NCBI RefSeq assembly: GCF_041916975.1
Contig: NZ_JAYRYK010000001.1
Coordinates: 1,984,001 to 2,048,000 of the forward strand
Origin: Sphingosinicella sp041916975
GTDB lineage: Bacteria > Pseudomonadota > Alphaproteobacteria > Sphingomonadales > Sphingomonadaceae
Length of the DNA: 64,000 nt
Reading direction: 5' to 3'
Shown here: positions 1 to 8,054 of the stretch, piece after piece
Position numbering within the stretch: the stretch's first letter is position 1
Layout of the letters: the number at the start of each line of letters is the position of its first letter
The notes under the pieces: generated by a model
Seen by the model: only the letters and a program-made list of their open reading frames with translations
Database searches by the model: none
What the model was told of the DNA's origin: nothing
Translations under genes and position numbers: made by a program

Positions 1-1
1 C

Positions 2-514
2 GGGATCGATCTGCCGCACATGGTGAAGGACGCGCTCGTGGCGCGGATGGGCGGCGTGCTCGGGGCACGCTGGCAAAGCGAGGACCAGCTTCACCTGACG
101 CTGCGCTTCGTGGGCACGGTCGACACGCACACCGCCAATGCCGTTGCAGAGGCGCTGGCGACGATCCGTGCGCGGGCGTTCGATCTCTCCACGGCGCGCG
201 CAGGCATCTTCGAGCGCAAGGCCCGCATCGAAACCCTGTGGGTCGGCGTCGAGCCGCAGGAGCCGGTGAAGGCGCTGCACAACAAGGTGGACCGCGCACT
301 GCAGCTTGTCGGCATCGCGCCCGAAACGCGAAGCTACCTGCCGCACATCACGCTGGCGCGCTTCTCCGGCACGGCGGGTCCGCTCGATGCGTTCCTGCGC
401 GAGGGCTTCCCGCCGGTATCGTTCGGCGTGGACGCGATCAGCCTGTTCGAAAGCCGCCTCACCACCGAGGGCGCGGACTACACCGTCGTCGCGCGCTGGC
501 CGCTGATCGCCTGA
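2..514 (+). CDS. thpR: RNA 2',3'-cyclic phosphodiesterase (LigT/ThpR family), 5' end missing
   Basis: The two HxTx motifs of the 2H phosphoesterase superfamily are visible: HLTL about 25 residues and HITL about 109 residues after the in-frame ATG at base 20. The family opens 2',3'-cyclic phosphates on RNA ends. The frame is open to the window edge, and family members start with a short conserved strand before this point, so the true start lies upstream; ATG 20 is probably internal. The last 37 bases overlap the 3' end of the convergent phosphatase gene. Family assignment is firm, but the physiological substrate is not known for most members. Confidence 0.88.
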   Translation, partial: GIDLPHMVKDALVARMGGVLGARWQSEDQLHLTLRFVGTVDTHTANAVAEALATIRARAFDLSTARAGIFERKARIETLWVGVEPQEPVKALHNKVDRALQLVGIAPETRSYLPHITLARFSGTAGPLDAFLREGFPPVSFGVDAISLFESRLTTEGADYTVVARWPLIA

Positions 515-948
515 AGCAGACCGCGCGCGCCGTCCTCCACGAGCCGGAACGTCTCGGCGAACCCTTCGTCGCCGCCATAATAGGGATCGGGCACATCGCC
601 ACCCGCGGCATGATCGAGCAGCAGCGATAGCGCCGCCCGCGCGCCGTCCGGCTGCATGGCGAGCAGGTCGGCAAGGTTCTTCGCATCCATCGCCACGATG
701 TGATCGAAGCGGTGGAAGTCGCCCTCCGTCACCTGCCGCGCGCGCAACATCGAGATGTCGAGGCCGCGCCGCAGCGCCTCGGCCTGCGCGCGCGGATCGG
801 GAGCGTGGCCGATGTGCCAGTCCCCGGTTCCTGCGCTGTCGATCTCCACCGCCGCGCCTTCCACCTCCACAAGCCGCCGCATTGCGCCCTCCGCGAGCGG
901 CGAGCGGCAGATGTTGCCTAGGCAAACGAACAGGACCGAGATCGTCAT
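478..948 (-). CDS. Low-molecular-weight protein-tyrosine phosphatase
   Basis: A 156-residue cytoplasmic phosphatase. The P-loop CX5R(S) appears at residues 9-16 (C9, R15, S16), and the conserved acid loop DPYYGG lies near residue 120, which supplies the general acid. Length fits the LMW-PTP family. I chose the ATG at 948 because the protein then begins just before the first beta strand. An in-frame ATG at 960 would add four residues, and the frame stays open further upstream without family support. The gene converges on the LigT-like gene with a short 3' overlap. Family members dephosphorylate tyrosine kinases of polysaccharide export or act on small phosphoesters; the target here is unknown. 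Confidence 0.9.
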   Translation of the reverse strand: MTISVLFVCLGNICRSPLAEGAMRRLVEVEGAAVEIDSAGTGDWHIGHAPDPRAQAEALRRGLDISMLRARQVTEGDFHRFDHIVAMDAKNLADLLAMQPDGARAALSLLLDHAAGGDVPDPYYGGDEGFAETFRLVEDGARGLLQAISGQRATTV

Positions 949-1045
949 CGCGATTTCCATGCTTTCGATTTCAAAGCCCTGTGTTAGCCACGGGACAACC
1001 GGGCGGACAAGGGCCGGTATCTCGAAACTGGGGAGGGTCGAGAGC

Positions 1046-2626
1046 ATGAACGACGCAGCCGCAATTTTGGAAGCGCGCAAGGGCGAGGTCGGCGGGCCAT
1101 ACGCCTGGTACGTGCTCGGCGTGCTCGTGCTCGTCTATGTGCTGAATTTCATCGACCGCCAGATCATCTCGATCCTTGCGGAGGACATCAAGGCCGACCT
1201 CGGCGTTACCGATGCCGACATGGGTTTCCTCTACGGCACGGCCTTCGGCGTCTTCTACTCGCTGTTCGGCATCCCGCTCGGGCGGCTTGCAGACATGTGG
1301 TACCGGGGCCGCCTGATGACGATCGGCCTTTCGGTCTGGTCGGCGATGACGGCGCTGTCCGGCTTCGCGCAGAGTTTCGGGCAGCTCGCCGCTGCGCGCA
1401 TCGGCGTCGGCATCGGCGAGGCGACAGCAAGCCCCTGCGCCTTCTCGATCATCTCGGACTATTTCCCGCGTGAGAAGCGCGCCACCGCGCTCGCGATCTA
1501 TTCGAGCGGGCTCTACCTCGGCGGCGGCCTGTCGCTGTTCATCGGCGGGGTCATCGTGCAGGGCTGGAACAGCGCGTTTCCGGGCGGCGGCCCGCTCGGC
1601 CTCGCCGGCTGGCAGGCAGCGTTCCTTGCCGTCGGCCTCCCCGGGCTGCTTCTGGCGCTGTGGGTGCTCACCCTGCGCGAGCCGCTGCGCGGCATGTCCG
1701 AAGGAATCCTCAGCCCGCCAGAGCCCTCGCCGTGGCCGAAGTTCTTCACCGAACTGTCGAGCGTCATCCCGCCGTTCACGCTCGTGCAGGCTGCGCGCGT
1801 CGGCGGACGGGCGTTCGCGGTCAACCTCTCGGGGCTCGTCGTCGTCGTGCTCGGCGCGACCGCTATGATCATGCTCACCGGCGACACGCTGCAATGGGGC
1901 GCGATCGGCATCGGCTGCTATTCGGTGTTCTCGTGGTCGCAGTCGCTGAAGCGCCGCGACCCGCCGACCTACCAGCTCATCTGGGGCACGCCGACGTTCC
2001 TGCTCGCGATCCTCGGCTTTGGATCGATCGCGTTCGTCACCTATGCGGTCAGCTTCTGGTCCGCGCCCTATGCGATTCGCACGTTCGGCGCCGACCCCGC
2101 GATCGTCGGCCTCATCATCGGCGGCGTCGGCGCGGCCGGCGGCTTCATCGGCGTCATCGCGGGCGGGCGCCTTGCGGACTGGGCGAAATCGCGCTGGCCG
2201 GCGGGCGACATTCTCGTGGCGACGCTCGGCGTCCTTATCCCCGCACCGCTGATGCTCATCGTCTACACGACGGAAAGCCTGACGATCTTCTATCTGGCGT
2301 TCACCCCGATGGCGATCATCAACAGCTGCTGGGTCGGCATCGCCGCGGCGACGAGCCAGAACCTCGTGCTGCCCCGGATGCGCGGCGCCGCGACCGCGAC
2401 CTATTTCCTCGGCACCACGCTCGTGGGGCTCGGCCTCGGGCCGTATTTCGCAGGCAAGATGTCGCTCGTCACCGGCAGCCTCGGCATGGGCATCCTCAGC
2501 CTGCTCGTCGCCGCGCCGGTGACGCTCGTCTGTCTCTGGGTCGTGTGGCGCCAGCTTCCGCAGGCCGAGGCGACGCGCTTGGAACGCGCCGCCGCAGCCG
2601 GTGAAGGCCGCGCCGCGCAAGCCTGA
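1046..2626 (+). CDS. MFS transporter, spinster-like family
   Basis: A 526-residue inner-membrane transporter with about twelve hydrophobic segments. The first helix carries the N-F-I-D-R-Q pattern typical of spinster-type MFS proteins, followed by an R-L-A-D-x-W loop between helices 2 and 3. A longer hydrophilic stretch near residues 220-240 is the central loop. The start is ATG 1046, preceded by GGGAGG at 1031-1036; the open frame extends upstream but over the antisense of the phosphatase. It lies 76 bases before a GMC oxidoreductase and an epoxide hydrolase on the same strand, so it probably imports their substrate or exports a product. The substrate cannot be read from sequence. Confidence 0.9.
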   Translation: MNDAAAILEARKGEVGGPYAWYVLGVLVLVYVLNFIDRQIISILAEDIKADLGVTDADMGFLYGTAFGVFYSLFGIPLGRLADMWYRGRLMTIGLSVWSAMTALSGFAQSFGQLAAARIGVGIGEATASPCAFSIISDYFPREKRATALAIYSSGLYLGGGLSLFIGGVIVQGWNSAFPGGGPLGLAGWQAAFLAVGLPGLLLALWVLTLREPLRGMSEGILSPPEPSPWPKFFTELSSVIPPFTLVQAARVGGRAFAVNLSGLVVVVLGATAMIMLTGDTLQWGAIGIGCYSVFSWSQSLKRRDPPTYQLIWGTPTFLLAILGFGSIAFVTYAVSFWSAPYAIRTFGADPAIVGLIIGGVGAAGGFIGVIAGGRLADWAKSRWPAGDILVATLGVLIPAPLMLIVYTTESLTIFYLAFTPMAIINSCWVGIAAATSQNLVLPRMRGAATATYFLGTTLVGLGLGPYFAGKMSLVTGSLGMGILSLLVAAPVTLVCLWVVWRQLPQAEATRLERAAAAGEGRAAQA

Positions 2627-2702
2627 CGCTTTATCCAGAATTGCGCAGGCGCCCAAACAGCGCCACTCTTGCGGCTGTTTGCAGGACTCGGGGGAGATTC
2701 AC

Positions 2703-4319
2703 ATGTCGGAATACGACTATATCGTCGTCGGTGCGGGTTCGGCAGGCTGCGTGCTTGCGAATCGCCTTTCCGCGAACCCCGATACGCGCGTGCTCCTCGT
2801 CGAGGCGGGGGGCAAGGACAGCTCCTTCCTCATCCACATGCCGGGCGGGCTTTCCAAGATCATCCCGCCCGAAAACGAGCACGCCACCAACTGGTGTTTC
2901 TGGACCGAACCGCAGAAGCATCTGGACGGCCGGCGCCTCTATTGGCCGCGCGGGCGTGTGATCGGCGGCTCCTCCTCGATCAACGGCATGGTCTATATTC
3001 GCGGCCACGCCAGCGATTACGACCGCTGGGCGCAGATGGGCTGCACCGGCTGGAGCTGGGACGACATCCTGCCGTACTTCCGTCGTTCCGAAACGAGCGA
3101 ACGCGGTGCCGATGACTTTCACGGTGGCGACGGCCCGCTTCACACCGGGCGGCGCGGTCTGCCGAGCCCGCTCGTCGACGCCTTTATCAAGGCCGCGGCG
3201 GAAGCAGGCCATCCCGTTACCGAGGATTTCAACGGGCCACAGTTCGAAGGCGCGGGCCGGTACGATTCCACGATCAAGGACGGCGAGCGCTGGTCTGCGG
3301 CGAAGGGCTATCTGAAACCGATCCTCGATCGCCCCAATCTCGAAGTGCTCACCGATGTGCTTGTCCAGCGCGTGACGTTCAATGGGCGTCAGGCGACCGG
3401 CATCGCCTATCTGAAAGGCGGCAAGGCGGAGACGGCGACCGCACGCGAGACGATCGTCTGCGGCGGCGCGGTGAATTCGCCGCAACTGCTGATGCTCTCC
3501 GGTATCGGCCCCGCCGCGCATCTTGCCCAGCACGGCATCGCAGTCGTTCACGATGCACCGGATGTCGGCGGCAATCTGCAGGATCATCTCGACATCCTGA
3601 TGCAGTGGACCTGCACGCAGCCGATCACGCTCAACAAGAATGCCGGCTTCCACAACAAGCTGCTCGCGCTCGGCAATTGGGTGCTGCGGCGCGACGGTTC
3701 CGGTGCCTACATGCCGACCCCGGCCGGCGCTTTCCTCTCCACCCGGCCGGGCCTCGCCGCGCCGGATATCCAGATCCACTTCATGCCTGTGCTCGGGGAG
3801 CCGCACGGGCGCGGCACGCTCGGAAAGCAGCACGGCTATGCGATGCACATGTGCCAGCTTCGCCCCGAAAGCCGCGGCACGATCCGGCTCCAGTCCCCCG
3901 ACCCCACCGCGCATCCGGCGATCGATCCCAATTATCTCTCCGCGCCCGGCGACCTCGAAACGCTGCTCGCGGGCATCGAGATCACGCGGAACATCGGCCG
4001 AATGCCCGCACTAGCGCCATTTCGCGGCAAGGAGGTCTGGCCCGGCGAAGGCGTCACCACGCGCGAAGATATCGTGAAGGCGCTGAAGGCATGGGGTGAG
4101 ACGATCTATCACCCGATCGGCACCTGTCGCATGGGCGCAGACGAGCGGGCGGTCGTCGATGCGCGGCTTGCCGTGCGCGGCGTTTCGGGGCTGCGCGTCG
4201 TCGACGCCTCGGTGATGCCGGCGCTCATTTCCGGGAACACCAACGCGCCCACGATCGCGATCGCTGAAAAGGCGGCGGACATGATCATCGTAGACGCGAA
4301 GCAAGCGCTCGCGGCATGA
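2703..4319 (+). CDS. GMC-family FAD oxidoreductase (choline dehydrogenase-like)
   Basis: A 538-residue FAD-dependent alcohol dehydrogenase/oxidase. The Rossmann motif GAGSAG is at residues 10-15, GMC signature 1 (GRVIGGSSSINGM) at about 84-96, and signature 2 (GGAVNSPQLLMLSGIGP) at about 254-270. The catalytic His is in YHPIGTC (His470) and the partner Asn in GNTNAP near residue 513. ATG 2703 follows GGGGGAG at 2690-2696. Family members oxidise primary or secondary alcohols such as choline, terpenoid or aliphatic alcohols. The specificity here is unknown. Its stop overlaps the start of the next gene as ATGA, so it is translationally coupled to the epoxide hydrolase. Confidence 0.92.
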   Translation: MSEYDYIVVGAGSAGCVLANRLSANPDTRVLLVEAGGKDSSFLIHMPGGLSKIIPPENEHATNWCFWTEPQKHLDGRRLYWPRGRVIGGSSSINGMVYIRGHASDYDRWAQMGCTGWSWDDILPYFRRSETSERGADDFHGGDGPLHTGRRGLPSPLVDAFIKAAAEAGHPVTEDFNGPQFEGAGRYDSTIKDGERWSAAKGYLKPILDRPNLEVLTDVLVQRVTFNGRQATGIAYLKGGKAETATARETIVCGGAVNSPQLLMLSGIGPAAHLAQHGIAVVHDAPDVGGNLQDHLDILMQWTCTQPITLNKNAGFHNKLLALGNWVLRRDGSGAYMPTPAGAFLSTRPGLAAPDIQIHFMPVLGEPHGRGTLGKQHGYAMHMCQLRPESRGTIRLQSPDPTAHPAIDPNYLSAPGDLETLLAGIEITRNIGRMPALAPFRGKEVWPGEGVTTREDIVKALKAWGETIYHPIGTCRMGADERAVVDARLAVRGVSGLRVVDASVMPALISGNTNAPTIAIAEKAADMIIVDAKQALAA

Positions 4320-5440
4320 TCACGCCGTTCGAGATCCCGGTCGAGGCGGAGGAGGCGGAATGGGTCCGCCGCCGTGTCGAGGCCTTCCGCTTCTTCGAGG
4401 AACCCGAGGAGGCCGGCTGGCGCTACGGCGCGAACCGCGCCTATCTCGAACGCCTGCGCGACTACTGGCTCACCGCGTTCGATTGGCCCGGCGCGGTCGC
4501 CCGTCTCAATCGGCATCCGCATGTGCGTGCCGAGGTGCTGCCCGGTTTCCACCTGCACTGCATCCACAAGCGTTCGTCGCGCCCCGATGCGAAGCCGCTG
4601 CTCATCGCGCACGGCTGGCCGGGATCGATTCTCGAATTCGACGCGATCATCGAACGGCTCGCCGAGCCCGAGGATGGCTCGCCGGCCTTTCACGTGGTCG
4701 CCCCTTCGCTCCCCGGCTATGCGTGGTCGGACAAGCCGAAATCACCGATCGGCCCGCGCGCGGTCGCGAAGCTTTATGATAGCCTGATGGGTGTGCTCGG
4801 CTACGACCGCTACATCTATCAGGGGGGAGATTGGGGCAGCGTCATCGGCGGCTGGATCGGTCTCGATTCCGCGCGCGTCACGGCGGTTCACCTGAACGGC
4901 TTCGGCCTCCGCCCTGCAAACATGCAGCCGACGACCGAAGAGGAAGCGCTCTGGCTGAAATGGGCGCTGCAGATTCGCGCCACCGAAACCGCCTATCTCC
5001 AGCTTCAGGGCACCAAGCCTCAGAGCCTCGCCTATGCGATGATGGATTCGCCGATGGGCGTCGCCGCGTGGCTCGCCGAGAAATTCTGCGGGTGGAGCGA
5101 TGTGGGCACGCACAACCCGGAGCCGCCGTTCAGCATGGATCAGATGCTCACCAACATCATGATCTATCTTTCGACGCGCAGCTTCCACACCGCGACGTGG
5201 ATTTATCGCGGCCTGTTCGACGAGGGCGGTTTCACAATTCCGGACGGTCGGCGCATCGAGGTGCCGACGGGCGTCGCCGCCTTCCCGCACGACCTCCTCG
5301 CCTTCCCGCCGCGCGCAATGGCCGAGCGTGGCTACAATATCGTGCACTGGACGAAGATGCCGCGCGGCGGCCACTTCGCAAGCCTGGAGGAACCCGAACT
5401 GTTCCTCGCCGATCTCAGGAAATTCGTCGCAGCACTGTAA
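4316..5440 (+). CDS. Epoxide hydrolase, alpha/beta-hydrolase with EHN N-terminal domain
   Basis: A 374-residue hydrolase resembling microsomal epoxide hydrolase. It has the N-terminal lid (EHN) region at about residues 1-90, the oxyanion motif HGWPGS near 99-104, the nucleophile in GGDWGS (Asp near 172) and the catalytic His in GGHFASLE (near 352). These proteins open epoxides to diols through an ester intermediate on Asp. The ATG overlaps the GMC stop (ATGA). With the MFS and GMC genes it forms a likely three-gene catabolic unit. A small palindromic repeat just beyond the stop may terminate the transcript. Confidence 0.9.
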   Translation: MITPFEIPVEAEEAEWVRRRVEAFRFFEEPEEAGWRYGANRAYLERLRDYWLTAFDWPGAVARLNRHPHVRAEVLPGFHLHCIHKRSSRPDAKPLLIAHGWPGSILEFDAIIERLAEPEDGSPAFHVVAPSLPGYAWSDKPKSPIGPRAVAKLYDSLMGVLGYDRYIYQGGDWGSVIGGWIGLDSARVTAVHLNGFGLRPANMQPTTEEEALWLKWALQIRATETAYLQLQGTKPQSLAYAMMDSPMGVAAWLAEKFCGWSDVGTHNPEPPFSMDQMLTNIMIYLSTRSFHTATWIYRGLFDEGGFTIPDGRRIEVPTGVAAFPHDLLAFPPRAMAERGYNIVHWTKMPRGGHFASLEEPELFLADLRKFVAAL

Positions 5441-5442
5441 AA

Positions 5443-5510
5443 TCTCTCCCTTGATGGGAGAGGATATGTAGCCTTGCCAGCCTGCTGGCTAGGCGAAGTT
5501 GGTGAGGGTG
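5443..5510. repeat. Palindromic intergenic repeat element with two hairpins
   Basis: Hairpin 1 is CTCTCCC/GGGAGAG (5444-5450 with 5456-5462, loop TTGAT). Hairpin 2 is an 11-bp arm at 5471-5481 pairing with 5484-5494 with one mismatch. The tail GTTGGTGAGGGTGG resembles the end of dispersed proteobacterial repeats that begin with the same CTCCC-loop-GGGAG hairpin. The element runs into the 3' end of the convergent FliN-like gene, whose stop codon (5489-5491) sits in hairpin 2. It could also act as a weak bidirectional terminator. Copy number elsewhere cannot be judged from this window. Confidence 0.55.
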
Positions 5511-5740
5511 GCAGAGCGCCGTACGCGCTCGGAAATCGAAACCCCGATCCGATCCCCCAGCAACACGATCTCGCCGCGCGCGATGAGTTCGTCGTTCGCA
5601 TAGATCCACACGGGGTCGTCGCGGCGCGCATCGAGATTGATCACGGCGCCGCGCCCCATCTTCAGGAGCTGGCGGATCGGCATCTGCTTGCTGCCGATGA
5701 CGACCGAAATCTCGACCTTGATCCTTTCGATAACGCTCAT
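5489..5740 (-). CDS. FliN/FliM-type SpoA-domain protein (orphan flagellar motor switch-like)
   Basis: An 83-residue protein that is essentially one SpoA (surface presentation of antigens) domain. It has the IKVEISVVIGS opening, the Q-L-L-K-M-G-R-G-A-V-I-N-L strand-helix, and the ANDELIARGEIVLLGDRIGVSI segment seen in FliN C-termini. FliN forms the C-ring of the flagellar switch. No other flagellar gene occurs in this window. The last residues (about SATLTNFA) are encoded by the repeat element that overlaps the gene end. The start at 5740 leaves 66 bases to the divergent lipB. The gene could be a genuine motor part encoded away from its operons or a repurposed SpoA protein. Confidence 0.8.
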   Translation of the reverse strand: MSVIERIKVEISVVIGSKQMPIRQLLKMGRGAVINLDARRDDPVWIYANDELIARGEIVLLGDRIGVSISERVRRSATLTNFA

Positions 5741-5806
5741 GACCGCCTATCTGCGTTTCGGATTTCGGGCATGATGCACCGGATAGGGTTAGAACGGGGT
5801 AAAGAG

Positions 5807-6421
5807 ATGCCCGAGTGGCGGGTGGAAAGCGGCTTGGCCGATTATGCCGAAACGCTGGCGGCGATGGAGCAGCGTGCGGCGGACATCAGGGCGGGCGAAG
5901 CAGGCGAGCTGATCTGGCTCGTCGAGCACCCGCCGGTCTACACCGCGGGCACCAGCGCGGACGTAGCGGAGCTGCTCGCGCCCGCGCGCTTCCCAGTGTT
6001 TTCGACCGGTCGTGGCGGGCGCTACACCTATCACGGGCCGGGACAGCGTGTCGGCTACCTGATGCTCGATCTCGAGCAGCGCGGCCGCGACCTCAGGGGG
6101 TTCATCTGTTCGGTCGAGCGCTGGCTGATCGCGGCGCTCGCCGATTTCGGCGTCTCCGCGCGCGCGATACGCGGCCGGGTCGGCGTTTGGACGGATACGC
6201 CCGCGGGCGAGGCGAAGATCGGCGCGATCGGCGTGCGCGTGCGCCGCTGGGTCAGTTTTCACGGCTTTTCGCTGAACGTCACGCCCGATCTCGAGCACTT
6301 CTCGGGCATCGTGCCCTGCGGGCTTGCCGAATATCCCGTCACCAGCCTCTCAGGCCTCGGCATCGAGGCGACGATGGCGGACGTCGATGCCGCCTTACAG
6401 CGGCACTGCCCCTTTCTGTAG
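5807..6421 (+). CDS. lipB: Lipoyl(octanoyl) transferase
   Basis: A 204-residue cytoplasmic enzyme that moves octanoyl from acyl carrier protein to lipoyl domains of 2-oxoacid dehydrogenases. Family signatures include EHPPVYTAGT, then RGGRYTYHGPGQ-VGY near residues 66-83, the essential Lys in AKIGAIGVR, and the active Cys in IVPCGLAEYPVTSL (near 170). ATG 5807 puts the mature fold at the right place. ATG 5771 or 5774 in frame would add 11-12 residues not seen in relatives. It is divergent from the FliN-like gene and ends three bases before the convergent EAL gene. Confidence 0.93.
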   Translation: MPEWRVESGLADYAETLAAMEQRAADIRAGEAGELIWLVEHPPVYTAGTSADVAELLAPARFPVFSTGRGGRYTYHGPGQRVGYLMLDLEQRGRDLRGFICSVERWLIAALADFGVSARAIRGRVGVWTDTPAGEAKIGAIGVRVRRWVSFHGFSLNVTPDLEHFSGIVPCGLAEYPVTSLSGLGIEATMADVDAALQRHCPFL

Positions 6422-6424
6422 GTC

Positions 6425-7543
6425 TCAGGCCGCGCGGCGGCGTGCGTTATCGTCCATGCGTGCCGGGCGCGGCTTGCCGAACAGGAAGCCCTGCCCGAGC
6501 TCGACGCCCACGCGGCGCACCGAGGTGGCCTGCTCCTCAGTCTCGACATGCGTCGCGATCACCTGCGTGCCGCCCCGCGCGAACGCCTTCAGCACATTCG
6601 GGTCAGCTTTCTCCAGCATCGCGGCGTCGAGCTTCAGGAAGCCCGGACGGCGGAATACACCTTGCAGGCGCGGCAGGTCGCCGAGCGAAGCCTTGTCGAC
6701 CGAAAAGGCAAAGCCCATCGCCTCGATGCCGCGCAGGTCGGCAGCGACCTCGGGGTTGAGCGTGACGGCGGTCGCCGCGTCGATCTCGAACACAATGCGC
6801 TGCGACAGGGCCTTCTGCTCCCGCGCGAACGCGGTGAGCGTAGCGCGGAAGCCGTCACTGTGCAGCGAATCGCCCGAGAGGTTGCAGAAAAGCCGCGTTT
6901 CCATGTGCCGGTCGCCGATGCGGTGGCAGAGGCCGACGATACTGGCGAGCTGCCGTGTATCGAGATCGGCAGCGCGTCCGGTGGCCCGGGCGGCCGGCAG
7001 GAACTCGGCAGGCATCATAAGCGTGCCGGTATGCGACCGCAGGCGCGAGAGCACCTCATAATGCTGCACGCGGCGATCCGGAATGCCAACGATCGGCTGC
7101 AGATGCAGCTCGATCTGCGCCTCAGCGATTGGATCGCCGGCGCTGTCCGCCCCGATATCCGGGGTCATTTGCCGTCCGCAACGCGCGCTGACATGCGCCG
7201 CGAATTGCAGCAGGTTGTTTGCCGTCTCCAGCGAGGCGTCATGCGTTTCGGACACGGTCACTGCCAGAGGCGCGGCCGGGCGCAACCTTTCAAGCGCGTC
7301 CACGCGGGCGCCCAGCGCCTCGACTTCGGCTTTGTGGTACGCAGCCATCACGAATGCACGCCGTGCGAGGCGATGCGTGGAGAAGAGAACGTCGGCGATG
7401 GCAAAGCACAGCGCCGTGGCTACCGAGGCTGCCGCCGCGATGAATGCCGGTACGGTCCAGAGCGTGGGACCGACGATTGAAAGCGCTGCAGCGCCCGCCG
7501 CATAGCAAACGAGCCGCAACGGCAATCCGGCATACACAGACAT
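6425..7543 (-). CDS. Membrane-anchored protein with a degenerate EAL domain
   Basis: A 372-residue protein with two hydrophobic N-terminal segments (about residues 8-50), a short helical linker, and an EAL domain from about 125. Some c-di-GMP phosphodiesterase residues remain: the ExLxR core reads EVLSR, an Asn lies in CNLS, and a Glu in FEID. The metal-binding DDFGTG loop is replaced by VDKASLG. Loss of this loop normally abolishes catalysis, so it is probably a c-di-GMP sensor or protein scaffold rather than an enzyme. ATG 7543 follows GGGGGA. The frame stays open far upstream but without homology. It converges on lipB with a 3-base gap. Confidence 0.85.
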   Translation of the reverse strand: MSVYAGLPLRLVCYAAGAAALSIVGPTLWTVPAFIAAAASVATALCFAIADVLFSTHRLARRAFVMAAYHKAEVEALGARVDALERLRPAAPLAVTVSETHDASLETANNLLQFAAHVSARCGRQMTPDIGADSAGDPIAEAQIELHLQPIVGIPDRRVQHYEVLSRLRSHTGTLMMPAEFLPAARATGRAADLDTRQLASIVGLCHRIGDRHMETRLFCNLSGDSLHSDGFRATLTAFAREQKALSQRIVFEIDAATAVTLNPEVAADLRGIEAMGFAFSVDKASLGDLPRLQGVFRRPGFLKLDAAMLEKADPNVLKAFARGGTQVIATHVETEEQATSVRRVGVELGQGFLFGKPRPARMDDNARRRAA

Positions 7544-7571
7544 TCTGGTCCCCCGTACGATGTTCGTAGAG

Positions 7572-7590
7572 CGCAGACTGCAGGTCTGCG
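7572..7590. promoter_or_regulatory. Perfect 7-bp inverted repeat upstream of the EAL gene
   Basis: CGCAGAC-TGCAG-GTCTGCG forms a perfect palindrome 29 bases before the EAL start, in the 186-base divergent region shared with the lipoprotein gene. An A/T-rich stretch (7591-7606) next to it may be a promoter core, and TTAA-N7-TCAA at 7603-7617 resembles an imperfect CtrA box. It could be an operator or a 5' leader hairpin of the EAL mRNA. Confidence 0.4.
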
Positions 7591-7729
7591 GTATAAAAAT
7601 GGTTAACGCGCCATCAACCAAGGAACGGTTCGCGCCCAACTCGCCTTGAGCCGGTGGCGGAATGCGGTTAGGTTGCGGGCGAAGCGGTGAAAAAATACCG
7701 CAGCAACAAGAAAATGCCGGGGTAAAACG

Positions 7730-8014
7730 ATGGGAAGCATGTCGAAACGCGCGGTTTTGGGGTTTTCGGTGGCGATCGCCTTGGCGGCAACCGCCTGCGG
7801 AAAAAGCGATGATGCCGGGAAGGAAGGCGAGAAGGCAGCCGTTGAAGGCGCGGCCGACGCGTCCATGTCGGATCTCGGCGCGGACGCATCGACGGCGGAT
7901 GCCATGTCTGTCGACGTGGCGGCGGGCGGCGTCGAGCCGATGACCGATCCGGCGTTGGTGGATGTCGCGCCGATCCCGGACAAGGCGTCCGAACAGGCTC
8001 CCGCGCAGCAGTGA
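7730..8014 (+). CDS. Small acidic lipoprotein, function unknown
   Basis: A 94-residue protein with a signal sequence ending in a lipobox-like LAATAC (Cys near residue 23), then an acidic, Ala/Asp-rich, low-complexity tail with no recognisable domain. It is probably lipid-anchored in the envelope. I chose ATG 7730, preceded at suitable distance by GGGG (7719-7722); ATG 7739 is also possible. It is followed 40 bases later by an SCP2-like gene. I do not recognise a family. Confidence 0.7.
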   Translation: MGSMSKRAVLGFSVAIALAATACGKSDDAGKEGEKAAVEGAADASMSDLGADASTADAMSVDVAAGGVEPMTDPALVDVAPIPDKASEQAPAQQ

Positions 8015-8054
8015 CCTGACGGCCTTCGCGGCCATTTCTTGTGGGAGGATTTGC

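Noticed and set aside
971..2656. A 561-codon open frame antisense to the MFS transporter
   Set aside because: Charged, Arg/Asp-rich composition with no motif; it is a G+C-driven shadow of the transporter gene.
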